DNA from: Streptomyces sp. NRRL S-37
Lineage (GTDB): Bacteria > Actinomycetota > Actinomycetes > Streptomycetales > Streptomycetaceae
Direction of reading: 5' to 3'
Assembly: GCF_000721605.1 (NCBI RefSeq)
Contig: NZ_JOIZ01000017.1
Location: 62,001-126,000, forward strand
Length of the DNA stretch: 64,000 nt
In this document: positions 8,605 through 16,305 of the stretch, piece after piece
Position numbering within the stretch: the stretch's first letter is position 1
Layout of the letters: each line of letters opens with the position of its first letter
The notes under the pieces: generated by a model
Seen by the model: the letters and a program-made list of their open reading frames with translations, nothing else
Told to the model about the DNA's origin: nothing
Databases searched by the model: none
Translations under genes and position numbers: made by a program

Positions 8605-9328
8605 GGGCGTCCTCCGCCGCGTCCGTCTCCGGGGCGGGCACGCGCGCGTAGGCGTCGGGCCGGTGCAGCCGGGTGGCGTGGTCGAAGGGCCATACGATCC
8701 CGTCGGCGCGGCCGATCACGCCGTCGACCGGGATCATGCCGCCGCCGGGCGAGCCGAGGTGGTCGCGGGAGTCGCTGGAGTCGCTGCGGTGGTCGCCCAG
8801 GACGAACAGGCGCCCGTCGGGCACGACGACGTCGAAGGACACCGTGGAGGGGCTGTCGCCGGGGAACAGGAAGCCCGACTCGTCGACCGACCGGCCGTTC
8901 ACCCGGATCCTCCCCTCTGCGTCGCAGCAGACCACATGGTCCCCGCCCACCCCGACGACCCGTTTGACGTAGTCGGCGTCACCGAAATACCCGGTGCCGT
9001 CGAACACGATCACGTCACCGCGCCGCGGCCCGGCGCCGAAGCGGTATGCCAACTTGTTTACGAGCACGCGGTCCCCGACCCTCAATCCGTGTTCCATCGA
9101 TCCGCTGGGGATCTGGAACGGCCGCGCCACGAACGTGTTCACCGCCAGCAGGAACAGCAGGCAGAGCAGCAGGGTCAGGGTAATCCGCCCACCGGGCAGC
9201 CATGGCGTGAAGCGCGACACCAACGCGGAACGCGACCGCCCCTCCGGCCCCGCCGTCCCCGAGGTGTTCTCGGGTCCGGCCGGGGGGAGGGAGCGGTCGC
9301 GCTCCGTCGGCTGTGCTTCGGTGTCCAT
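8597..9328 (-). CDS. sipW: Type I signal peptidase SipW
   Basis: 243 aa, first gene of the signal-peptidase operon, 45 nt downstream of rplS. One membrane helix (about 49-65, ITLTLLLCLLFLLAVNTFV), then the serine box FQIPSGSMEHGL, the lysine box DYVKRVVGVGGDHVVC and box E VLGDHRSDSSDS. Unlike sipY and sipZ it has no hydrophobic C-terminal helix; the tail is short and acidic (ETDAAEDAHG). The four paralogues share the boxes but differ strongly at both ends. Confidence 0.93.
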   Translation of the reverse strand: MDTEAQPTERDRSLPPAGPENTSGTAGPEGRSRSALVSRFTPWLPGGRITLTLLLCLLFLLAVNTFVARPFQIPSGSMEHGLRVGDRVLVNKLAYRFGAGPRRGDVIVFDGTGYFGDADYVKRVVGVGGDHVVCCDAEGRIRVNGRSVDESGFLFPGDSPSTVSFDVVVPDGRLFVLGDHRSDSSDSRDHLGSPGGGMIPVDGVIGRADGIVWPFDHATRLHRPDAYARVPAPETDAAEDAHG

Positions 9329-9373
9329 CGGGGCCAGATGCTATCCGGCCGCGATATGACGCCGGTAAAGCGC

Positions 9374-9724
9374 TCAGCTGTCGCGCTTCTCCTTGATCTT
9401 CGCCGCCTTGCCGCGCAGCTCGCGCAGGTAGTACAGCTTGGCGCGGCGGACGTCACCGCGGGTGACGAGCTCGATCTTCTCCACGATCGGGGTGTGCACC
9501 GGGAAGGTGCGCTCGACGCCGACGGAGAAGGAGACCTTGCGGACCGTGAAGGTCTCGCGCACGCCGGCGCCCTGACGGCGGATGACCACGCCCTTGAACT
9601 GCTGCACACGGGAGCGGTTGCCCTCGATGACGCGCACGTGGACGTTCACGGTGTCGCCGGGACGGAAGGCGGGGACGTCGCTGCGCAGCGACGCGGAGTC
9701 GACGGAGTCGAGCAGGTGAGACAT
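9374..9724 (-). CDS. rplS: 50S ribosomal protein L19
   Basis: 116 aa, normal L19 size. The family core [31 protein letters not shown] and [20 protein letters not shown] are all present, ending with the basic [13 protein letters not shown] tail. L19 lies at the 30S-50S interface. It follows trmD by 133 nt on the same strand, the common rpsP-rimM-trmD-rplS order. Confidence 0.98.
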   Translation of the reverse strand: MSHLLDSVDSASLRSDVPAFRPGDTVNVHVRVIEGNRSRVQQFKGVVIRRQGAGVRETFTVRKVSFSVGVERTFPVHTPIVEKIELVTRGDVRRAKLYYLRELRGKAAKIKEKRDS

Positions 9725-9857
9725 TTCGTCTGCTTTCTTCGCTGATGCCGCAGGTCATCAACGGCAACTAGAGGCTGGGGTCGATGCCGTGCGGTTCGGG
9801 ACGGGCGTCGTGTCCCCCTGCGGCAGGGGCGCACGCCGGACGACGCACAGCAGCGGC

Positions 9858-10691
9858 CTATTCTTCCACGCCGCCGGTCCTGCGCCAAAATCGGCCGTAC
9901 GGCTCTCCGGCGGGATCCGGTTCCCAGCCCAGGATGGACAGCATCTCGCGGTCCTTCTTGTCGAACGCCCCGGGCTCGCAGCGCTCGATAAGGTCGGGCC
10001 GGTTGGCGGTGGTCCGGCGCAGCGCCTCGTCGCGCCGCCAGCGGGCGATCTTCCCGTGGTGGCCGCTGAGCAGCACGTCCGGGATGCCGCGCCCGCGCCA
10101 CCGCGGCGGCTTGGTGTGGACGGGGCCCTCCAGGAGGCTCGCCATGGCCCCGGGCGCGAAGGAGTCGTCGCGGTGCGACTCGGCGTTGCCGAGGACGCCG
10201 GGGAGCAGCCGTGCGACGGCCTCCGTGACGACGAGGACCGCGGCCTCCCCGCCGGCCAGCACATAGTCACCGATGGACACCTCGTACACGGGCATCCGGG
10301 TGGCGTACTCGTCGATGACACGGCGGTCGATGCCCTCGTAGCGGGCCGGGGTGAAGACCAGCCAGGGGCGCTCGGAGAGCCGGACGGCGAGTTCCTGGGT
10401 GAAGGGACGGCCGCTGGGGGTGGGGACGATCAGGGCCGGCTCGCGGGAGCCCGCCTCGTAGCCGTCCGCCAGGACCGAGTCCAGCGCGTCTCCCCACGGC
10501 TCGGTCTTCATGACCATGCCGGGGCCACCGCCGTACGGGGTGTCGTCGACGGTGTTGTGCCGGTCGTACGTCCAGTCGCGCAGATCGTGCACGTGGACGT
10601 CGAGCTGACCGCGTGCGCGTGCCTTGCCCACGAGGGAGACGTTCAGCGGTTCGAGGTACTCGGGGAAGATCGTGACGACGTCGAGCCGCAT
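9858..10691 (-). CDS. trmD: tRNA (guanine-N1)-methyltransferase TrmD
   Basis: 277 aa from ATG, which shares one base with the rimM stop (TGATG). [16 protein letters not shown] is the standard TrmD N-terminus; the SPOUT trefoil-knot region appears as YEVSIGDYVLAGGEAAVLV (about 128-147), and the SAM-binding PARYEGIDRRV motif is at about 106-116. It methylates G37 of tRNAs, preventing frameshifts. The C-terminus (about 235-277) has extra residues beyond the typical end, GWEPDPAGEPYGRFWRRTGG. The longer upstream frame is a shadow of rimM. Confidence 0.96.
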   Translation of the reverse strand: MRLDVVTIFPEYLEPLNVSLVGKARARGQLDVHVHDLRDWTYDRHNTVDDTPYGGGPGMVMKTEPWGDALDSVLADGYEAGSREPALIVPTPSGRPFTQELAVRLSERPWLVFTPARYEGIDRRVIDEYATRMPVYEVSIGDYVLAGGEAAVLVVTEAVARLLPGVLGNAESHRDDSFAPGAMASLLEGPVHTKPPRWRGRGIPDVLLSGHHGKIARWRRDEALRRTTANRPDLIERCEPGAFDKKDREMLSILGWEPDPAGEPYGRFWRRTGGVEE

Positions 10692-11242
10692 CACGCCTCG
10701 TCTCCGGAGTCCCGGGACGAGGCGACCTCTACGCGGTCGTCGATCAGTCCCGGCGGTGGGTCGATGACGGCCCGCTGCTCCTCCAGGTCGATCTCGGTGA
10801 CGATCTCCTCGACGAACGGCACGTACACCTCGGTGCCGTCGGGGCGCTCGACCACGAAGAGGTCCTGGGTGGGCAGGTGCGAGATCTCGGTGATCCGGCC
10901 GACCTGCTCGCCGTCCTTCGTGACGACGTCGAGGTCGATCAGCTGGTGGTCGTAGTACTCGTCCTCGTCCTCGGGCCGCTCGTCCGGGTCGACGTCGGCG
11001 ATGAGGAGGGTGTTGCGCAGGGCCTCGGCGGCGTTGCGGTCGCGGACGCCCTCGAAGCGCAGCAGGAGGCGGCCGCTGTGGACGCGGCCGGTCTCGATGG
11101 TGAGTGGCCCGACGGAGGGGGGGTCGGTGGTCAGGACGGCACCGGGCCCGAGCCTCAGCTCCGGTTCGTCGGTACGGACCTCCACGGTGACCTCGCCCTT
11201 GATGCCGTGGGCGCGGCCGATGCGAGCGACTACCAGCTGCAC
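10691..11242 (-). CDS. rimM: Ribosome maturation factor RimM
   Basis: 183 aa from the GTG preceded by AGGAG at 10 nt; a GTG at 11281 has no such site. The N-terminus [20 protein letters not shown] is the RimM hallmark, followed by a PRC-barrel domain with [12 protein letters not shown] (about 90-101) and IPFVEEIV-like ([12 protein letters not shown]). RimM assists 16S 3'-domain assembly with uS19. Coupled to trmD. Confidence 0.95.
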   Translation of the reverse strand: MQLVVARIGRAHGIKGEVTVEVRTDEPELRLGPGAVLTTDPPSVGPLTIETGRVHSGRLLLRFEGVRDRNAAEALRNTLLIADVDPDERPEDEDEYYDHQLIDLDVVTKDGEQVGRITEISHLPTQDLFVVERPDGTEVYVPFVEEIVTEIDLEEQRAVIDPPPGLIDDRVEVASSRDSGDEA

Positions 11243-11351
11243 TGTGCTTGTTCTCCTGTCGGACTGCGACGAGCCGTTCACGGCTCATACGACTGCGGGC
11301 CGGGGACGGCCCAGTGGCCCTCCCCGGCCCGAGCCGGTGCTGCGTTCGGCG

Positions 11352-11591
11352 TCAGCGGACGTGGTCCACGTCGACGAGGTCGACACGGACACCGCGGCCG
11401 CCGATGGCGCCCACGACGGTGCGCAGAGCGCGTGCGGTGCGGCCGTTGCGGCCGATCACCTTGCCGAGGTCGTCCGGGTGGACCCGGACCTCGAGCACGC
11501 GCCCGCGACGCAGGTTGCGCGAGGCGACCTGCACATCGTCAGGGTTGTCGACGATGCCCTTCACGAGGTGCTCGAGAGCCTCCTCGAGCAT
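11352..11591 (-). CDS. khpA: KH-domain RNA-binding protein (KhpA/YlqC type)
   Basis: 79 aa. The single KH domain covers most of the protein, with the GxxG loop in LGKVIGRNGRTARALRTVV (about 42-60). It starts 2 nt after rpsP, so the two genes are translationally linked. Homologues (KhpA, also called YlqC/KphA) bind RNA, often with KhpB/Jag. Confidence 0.93.
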   Translation of the reverse strand: MLEEALEHLVKGIVDNPDDVQVASRNLRRGRVLEVRVHPDDLGKVIGRNGRTARALRTVVGAIGGRGVRVDLVDVDHVR

Positions 11592-11593
11592 GC

Positions 11594-12013
11594 TCAGGCC
11601 TCGGTCGACGCGGACTCGGCGGCGGCCTCGTCCTTCTTCTCAGCCTTCTTCTTCTGGGTGATGGCCTCACCCTTGCCCTCGTCCTCGCCACCGAGCGCCT
11701 CGAAGGACGGGCGGGCGGGCTTCTCGGCCGCCTGAAGCAGCGGGGCCGGGGCGGGCTCGCCCTTGAACTTCTGCCAGTCGCCGGTCTTCTTCAGGATGGC
11801 GAGCACGGGCTCGGTCGGCTGGGCGCCGACACCGAGCCAGTACGCCACGCGCTCGGCGTCGACCTCCATCACCGACGGGTTGTACGTCGGGTGGTACTTG
11901 CCGATCTCCTCGATGGCCCGGCCGTCACGGCGGGTACGGGAGTCGGCGACGACGATGCGGTAGTGAGGCGAACGGATCTTGCCCAGACGCTTCAGCTTGA
12001 TCTTGACTGCCAC
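11594..12013 (-). CDS. rpsP: 30S ribosomal protein S16
   Basis: 139 aa. The S16 core (about 1-85) is [20 protein letters not shown] and [14 protein letters not shown], then a long acidic/lysine-rich tail (about 95-139) that is characteristic of actinobacterial S16. First gene of the rpsP-khpA-rimM-trmD-rplS set. The promoter must lie in the 12014-12434 interval. Confidence 0.98.
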   Translation of the reverse strand: MAVKIKLKRLGKIRSPHYRIVVADSRTRRDGRAIEEIGKYHPTYNPSVMEVDAERVAYWLGVGAQPTEPVLAILKKTGDWQKFKGEPAPAPLLQAAEKPARPSFEALGGEDEGKGEAITQKKKAEKKDEAAAESASTEA

Positions 12014-12434
12014 GGGAGTGGACTCTCCTGATTTTGACGTGGTTGGGCACGACGGGATGTGCCGCGTGGGGTTGCGGTACCCGAGTGCCCGATGGACGCG
12101 TCAGCCGGAGGAGAGAGGGGTCCTGTTCGGCTGTCGAGTACAGCTAGCCATTCTGCCACACCCTGTGGGGCGGGGGTGACCGAGGGGTGGGCGCGGTCGA
12201 CGGGCGCCCGGCGCCGGTGCGGGTCGCGCGGCGCGGTACGGGATACCCCGCGCCGATGTGGGCCGGGGGATGTCCGCGCGGCCCGGCGCTTACGGGGTGC
12301 CTCCCCCAGGGGTGGTACCCCCAGCCCACCCTCCCCCAGGCCCTTAAGGCACTGGGGGAGGCACGGGTGGGCGCGAGGGCGGCACGAGCGATGGCCACTC
12401 CGCGTCTCCGGCACCCACGAGATGCCTGAGACGG
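12014..12434. other. 421-nt gene-free interval (rpsP leader plus interspersed repeat)
   Basis: No credible gene. The first about 120 nt upstream of rpsP are of lower GC and would carry its promoter and leader. The rest is filled by the repeat described at 12258-12364. A frame running through here is only an extension of the antisense shadow of the metallopeptidase. Confidence 0.7.
12258..12364. repeat. Interspersed GC-rich repeat, copy A
   Basis: Contains GCCCGGCGCTTACGGGGTGC, then two CTCCCCCAG-type hairpins (arms 12331-12339 and 12352-12360, perfect 9 bp) and GGTACCCCC. The same core occurs at 43781-43871 in the same orientation and at 23459-23556 inverted. No coding potential is evident. 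Likely an intergenic repeat family that forms hairpins; it may act as terminator or boundary. Confidence 0.8.
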
Positions 12435-13034
12435 TCAGCTCGCCGCTGCCACCACTTCCGGGATCCGGAAGGGTTTGCCGCAGCCTCCGCAGACGATGGG
12501 GGCCTGGGCGAGGACCGAGGGGACGACGCGGACGTTGCGGCCGCAGTCGCAGACGGCCTTGACGCGGACGCCGCCCCCGGAGGAGCCGTGCCGCGCGGCC
12601 GGTCCGCGGAAGCTGCGGGCCGTGTCGCCCGCGGTCGCCGCGGAGTGGGCCTTCAGGGCGCGCTGGAGGCGCTCCGTCGTCGGGCGGTAGCGGCGCTTCG
12701 CCTCGGGGGTGAGCGTGACCAGGGAGAAGCCGCTGCTGGGATGCGGTTCCTCGGGGTGGTCCAGGCCCAGCTCCTCGGCGATCGCGAGGAATCTGCGGTT
12801 GTGGTAGCGGCCGGCGCGGGATGTGTCGCGTACACCGCGCGCGGCGGCGACGCCGTGGACTGCCTCGTGCAGCAGTCGTTCGAAGGAGAGTTCGTGACCG
12901 CACGCGGACGACGACTCCCCGATCAGGGACTCGGGCGCGGCAAGATCGGGCAGCTCGGGGTGGTACCGCTGAATGTCGGCCCACGCCTGCGCCAGTTCTG
13001 CGGCGAGAACAGGTGGTGTCTGTGTCGTGCTCAC
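12435..13034 (-). CDS. SprT-like zinc metallopeptidase
   Basis: 199 aa from a GTG (VSTTQTPPVLAAELAQ); no good ribosome site precedes it, so leaderless initiation is possible. The zinc-binding HExxH helix is LLHEAVHGVAAARGV (about 56-70) and a YHNRRF segment follows. A C-terminal zinc-ribbon-like part has CDCGRNVRV...CGGCGKPF. The SprT-like family includes proteases that clear protein-DNA crosslinks; the exact role here is not known. It is transcribed toward the rpsP group across a long interval, so probably a single gene. Confidence 0.85.
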   Translation of the reverse strand: MSTTQTPPVLAAELAQAWADIQRYHPELPDLAAPESLIGESSSACGHELSFERLLHEAVHGVAAARGVRDTSRAGRYHNRRFLAIAEELGLDHPEEPHPSSGFSLVTLTPEAKRRYRPTTERLQRALKAHSAATAGDTARSFRGPAARHGSSGGGVRVKAVCDCGRNVRVVPSVLAQAPIVCGGCGKPFRIPEVVAAAS

Positions 13035-13619
13035 GTAATGACAACGAGCCTGGGTGCCTCTGTGTTCCGATTCCGGGGCATCCCAAATAATTTGCACGTA
13101 CCCGTCAGTTGCCGCTGATGCGTCCTGACGAGTACGGGTGCGCTGATCTGCGGAGAAGCCTCGCAGCTCGCCTCAAGGTGGTACGTAGGCTGACGTACGC
13201 CCCCACGTGTAAGCGGTCTCCGCGCGGCGGCGCGCGTGAGGCCCTCGGGGTACGCAAGAGGCGTTTCGGTCGCTCTCGCGGGGACCCGGCGCCCGGCTCG
13301 GCGGGCACGCCACGGGCGCGACGTTACCGGGTCCGCCCCCGCGACCGCGCACCGCCCCGCCACAAGCCGTTCCCGGTTCCGTGGACCTTGGCCGGAACCG
13401 GCGTACGGGTGGCTTCGCCGTGGCGGACCGGACGGTCCGGGATTACCGGAATGTGAATTCTTGCCACTGGCACAAGCCGACTGCCGGCCGCGGCCGCATT
13501 CCACTGGACGACACGACGAGGGCGGAGTTTCCTGGCATACGGGGGGTGTGCGGGCGCACTGCACGGGGGCCAGGGAACGGGGAACCGCGGCAACTCTCGG
13601 CTGATTGGGGCGCTTACCT
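13035..13619. other. 585-nt interval upstream of two divergent genes
   Basis: Holds the promoters of the SprT-like gene (minus) and the methyltransferase (plus). An AT-rich block lies near 13083-13095 and is the likely minus-strand promoter area. GTACGT-N6-ACGTAC (13181-13198) and CGGACCG-GA-CGGTCCG (13424-13439) are perfect inverted repeats that may be protein-binding sites. I saw no gene with coding-like composition. Confidence 0.5.
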
Positions 13620-14471
13620 ATGACACCTACGCTCGTGCGGCAGCACCCGCCTCGCACGGAGGCCCTCCCCCGTGTGGACCTGCGTGCACGCGCGCGTGAC
13701 TGGTCCGAGATCCAGGAGCGGATGCTCGTACCGCTCTACGAGGCCGTCTACGAGCGACTGGACGTGGGATCCGCGACCCGGCTGCTCGGCCTCGGCTGCG
13801 GCTCCGGGCTGGCCCTGCTGATGGCGGCCTCGCGCGGTGCCGCGGTCACCGGTGTCGACACCTGTGCCGACCGGCTGGCCCTCGCGCGGGAGCGGTTGCT
13901 GCCCGACGAGCAGCGGGAGCCACACGCGCGGGCCGGCCACCGGATCGTGCACGGCTCACCCGCCCAGGCCGCTCGTACGGACGCGTACACCGTGGTGACC
14001 GCCTTCGAGCCGATCGGCTGCCTCGCGGGCGACGCGGAGGGGCTGGCCGGTCTGCTCGCCGAGGCGGTGCCGCTCGCCGGGCGCGGAGCGGCCGTGGTGC
14101 TGGCCGGCTGGGGCCCGCCGGAGCGGTGTGCCACGGCGTCCGTGCTCCGGGTCGCCACCAAGCTGGCGGAGCCGCTGCGCGGCGCGGGCACCTGGCGCCC
14201 CACGGACCGCGACGACCTGGAGCGGGTCGCCGCGCGGGCGGGGCTGCGGCCGGACGGCTCCGGGCGGGTGGCCTGCCCGTTCGGCTACGCCGACGCGGAC
14301 AGCGCGGTACGGGGGCTGAAGTCGACCGGGCTGTTCGACCCGGCGGTCACGGCCACGGACCAGGCGCAGGTCGACAAGGAACTGGCGGAGGCCCTGCATC
14401 CGTACCAGCGGCAGGACGGGACCGTGTGGATGCCGAACGTGTTCCGGTACCTCGTCGCGCGCACGCCCTGA
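13620..14471 (+). CDS. SAM-dependent methyltransferase (class I)
   Basis: 283 aa from the ATG of MTPTLVRQHPPR. SAM-binding motif I is LLGLGCGSGLALLMAA (about 55-70), followed by an acidic end to strand 2 (GVDTCADRLA). The sequence is a class I methyltransferase of unknown substrate. Upstream GGGG at 9 nt is a weak ribosome site. Gene ends opposite ffh with a strong shared terminator between. Confidence high for fold, low for function. Confidence 0.85.
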   Translation: MTPTLVRQHPPRTEALPRVDLRARARDWSEIQERMLVPLYEAVYERLDVGSATRLLGLGCGSGLALLMAASRGAAVTGVDTCADRLALARERLLPDEQREPHARAGHRIVHGSPAQAARTDAYTVVTAFEPIGCLAGDAEGLAGLLAEAVPLAGRGAAVVLAGWGPPERCATASVLRVATKLAEPLRGAGTWRPTDRDDLERVAARAGLRPDGSGRVACPFGYADADSAVRGLKSTGLFDPAVTATDQAQVDKELAEALHPYQRQDGTVWMPNVFRYLVARTP

Positions 14472-14474
14472 GAC

Positions 14475-14520
14475 ACGTCACCGGGGGCGCCCCTCGCGCG
14501 AGGGGCGCCCCCGGTGACGT
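14475..14520. terminator. Bidirectional terminator between the methyltransferase and ffh
   Basis: A perfect 46-nt palindrome with 23-nt arms (ACGTCACCGGGGGCGCCCCT... and its complement). It lies between convergent genes. Confidence 0.9.
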
Positions 14521-14533
14521 ACCGGCGTGGGTC

Positions 14534-16084
14534 TCAGCCCATGAACTTCTTGAACTCGTCGGGCAGCTCGAAGTCCTTGCCGCCCTGCTGCGGCAGCCCG
14601 AAGGCGCCCGCGCCCTCCGCGGCGGCGGCGCGGCGCGCGGCCTCCTCCTGCTCCTGCTGCTTGCGCTTCATCGGGTTGCCGGAGCGCTGCTTGCCCTTGG
14701 CCTGCTTCTGCTTCTTCTTCTGCCGGCCCGGACCGCCGCCCATGCCCGGCATCCCGGGCATCCCGGGCATGCCGCCGCCCTGGGCCATGCGGGACATCAT
14801 CTTGCGGGCCTCGAAGAACCGCTCGACCAGGCCCTTCACGGCACTGACCTCGACACCGGAGCCCTTGGCGATACGGGCGCGGCGCGAGCCGTTGATGATC
14901 GTCGGCTCCTGGCGCTCGGCCGGGGTCATCGACTTGATGATCGCGGCGGTGCGGTCGACGTCCCGCTCGTCCAGGTTGTTGATCTGGTCCTTGATCTGGC
15001 CCATGCCGGGGAGCATGCCGAGCAGCTTCGAGATGGAGCCCATCTTCCTGACCTGCTCCATCTGGGCCAGGAAGTCGTCCAGGGTGAAGTCCTGGCCCTT
15101 CTTCGACGCCAGCTTGGAGGCCATCTTCTCGGCCTCTTCCTGGCTGAACGTCTTCTCCGCCTGCTCGATCAGGGTGAGCAGGTCACCCATGTCGAGGATG
15201 CGGGAGGCCATCCGGTCCGGGTGGAAGGCGTCGAAGTCGTCGAGCTTCTCGCCGTTGGAGGCGAACATGATCGGCTTGCCGGTGACCTGCCGGATCGACA
15301 GCGCCGCACCACCGCGCGCGTCACCGTCGAGCTTGGAGAGCACCACGCCGTCGAAGCCGACGCCGTCGCGGAAGGCCTCGGCGGTGTTGACGGCGTCCTG
15401 ACCGATCATGGCGTCGACGACGAACAGGATCTCGTCCGGGGAGACGGCGTCACGGATGTCCGCGGCCTGCTGCATCATCTCCTGGTCGATGCCCAGGCGG
15501 CCGGCGGTGTCCACGATCACGATGTCGTGGACCTTGGTCTTCGCGAACTCGATCGAGTCCTTGGCGACCTTCACCGGGTCGCCCACACCGTTGCCCGGCT
15601 CGGGCGCGTAGACGGCGACGCCCGCGCGCTCGGCGACGACGCTGAGCTGGTTGACGGCGTTGGGGCGCTGGAGGTCGGCGGCGACCAGCACCGGCGAGTG
15701 GCCCTGCTCCTTCAGCCAGCGGCCGAGCTTGCCCGCGAGGGTGGTCTTACCGGCACCCTGCAGACCGGCCAGCATGATCACGGTCGGCGGCTGCTTGGCG
15801 AAGCGCAGGCGGCGGGTCTCGCCGCCGAGGATGGTGATCAGCTCGTCGTTGACGATTTTGATGATCTGTTGCGCGGGATTGAGCGCCTTCGAGACCTCGG
15901 CCCCGAGCGCGCGTTCCTTGACGTTCTTGATGAACGTGCGGACGACAGGCAGCGCGACGTCGGCCTCGAGGAGCGCGATGCGGATCTCGCGTGCCGTGGC
16001 GTCGATGTCCGCTTCGGACAGCCTGCCCTTGCCCCGGAGGGATTTGAAGGTGGCTGACAAGCGATCGGAGAGAGTATCGAACAC
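14534..16084 (-). CDS. ffh: Signal recognition particle protein Ffh
   Basis: 516 aa, ATG start. The N domain precedes the GTPase with G1 GLQGAGKTTLAGKLGRW (about 106-122), the DTAGRLG motif and TKLDGDARGGAALS-like KLDGDARGG. The C-terminal M domain starts at about 330 and ends in a Met/Gly-rich tail (MAQGGGMPGMPGMPGMGGG) then a Lys/Gln-rich segment. Ffh binds 4.5S RNA and nascent signal anchors, and works with FtsY, also in this window. Upstream lies a 221-nt interval with hairpins. Confidence 0.98.
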   Translation of the reverse strand: MFDTLSDRLSATFKSLRGKGRLSEADIDATAREIRIALLEADVALPVVRTFIKNVKERALGAEVSKALNPAQQIIKIVNDELITILGGETRRLRFAKQPPTVIMLAGLQGAGKTTLAGKLGRWLKEQGHSPVLVAADLQRPNAVNQLSVVAERAGVAVYAPEPGNGVGDPVKVAKDSIEFAKTKVHDIVIVDTAGRLGIDQEMMQQAADIRDAVSPDEILFVVDAMIGQDAVNTAEAFRDGVGFDGVVLSKLDGDARGGAALSIRQVTGKPIMFASNGEKLDDFDAFHPDRMASRILDMGDLLTLIEQAEKTFSQEEAEKMASKLASKKGQDFTLDDFLAQMEQVRKMGSISKLLGMLPGMGQIKDQINNLDERDVDRTAAIIKSMTPAERQEPTIINGSRRARIAKGSGVEVSAVKGLVERFFEARKMMSRMAQGGGMPGMPGMPGMGGGPGRQKKKQKQAKGKQRSGNPMKRKQQEQEEAARRAAAAEGAGAFGLPQQGGKDFELPDEFKKFMG

Positions 16085-16152
16085 GGCGGCTTAGGTCCTC
16101 GCGTCGGCGGTGGTGTGGGTCGCCCTCCAGGGTATCCGGCCCGGCAAGTAAA

Positions 16153-16188
16153 CCGTCCCTGCCCGCTGCGGAGAGCGGGCAGGGACGG
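16153..16188. terminator. Hairpin terminator between glnD and ffh
   Basis: CCGTCCCTGCCCGCT, a 6-nt loop, and the exact complement (15-bp stem). It lies downstream of glnD in the direction of its transcription. No U-tract. Confidence 0.75.
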
Positions 16189-16275
16189 GGAAACCCCGCG
16201 CAGGCGGGGACAAGGTCCTTGACCGTCTTCAGAACGTGCTGAGCGGGGGAACCACCCCCGCATACGCGGGGATAC
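16185..16275 (-). CRISPR. Degenerate two-repeat type I-E CRISPR-like element
   Basis: Two 29-nt units (16247-16275 and 16185-16213, minus strand) have the I-E style hairpin core CCCCGC-N4-GCGGGG and are separated by 33 nt, giving a 62-nt period. Each core is 16 nt: CCCCGCGTATGCGGGG and CCCCGCCTGCGCGGGG. The two units agree at 17 of 29 positions by my alignment. No cas genes are in the window. It could be a dead array remnant or chance hairpins of a GC-rich genome. Confidence 0.4.
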
Positions 16276-16305
16276 TCCCTCTCAACGCGTAACACGTCCA
16301 TGAGG

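Noticed and set aside
16085..16305. cas genes or longer CRISPR array
   Set aside because: Only two units fit and no cas-like protein is in the window; it is therefore given only as a relic.
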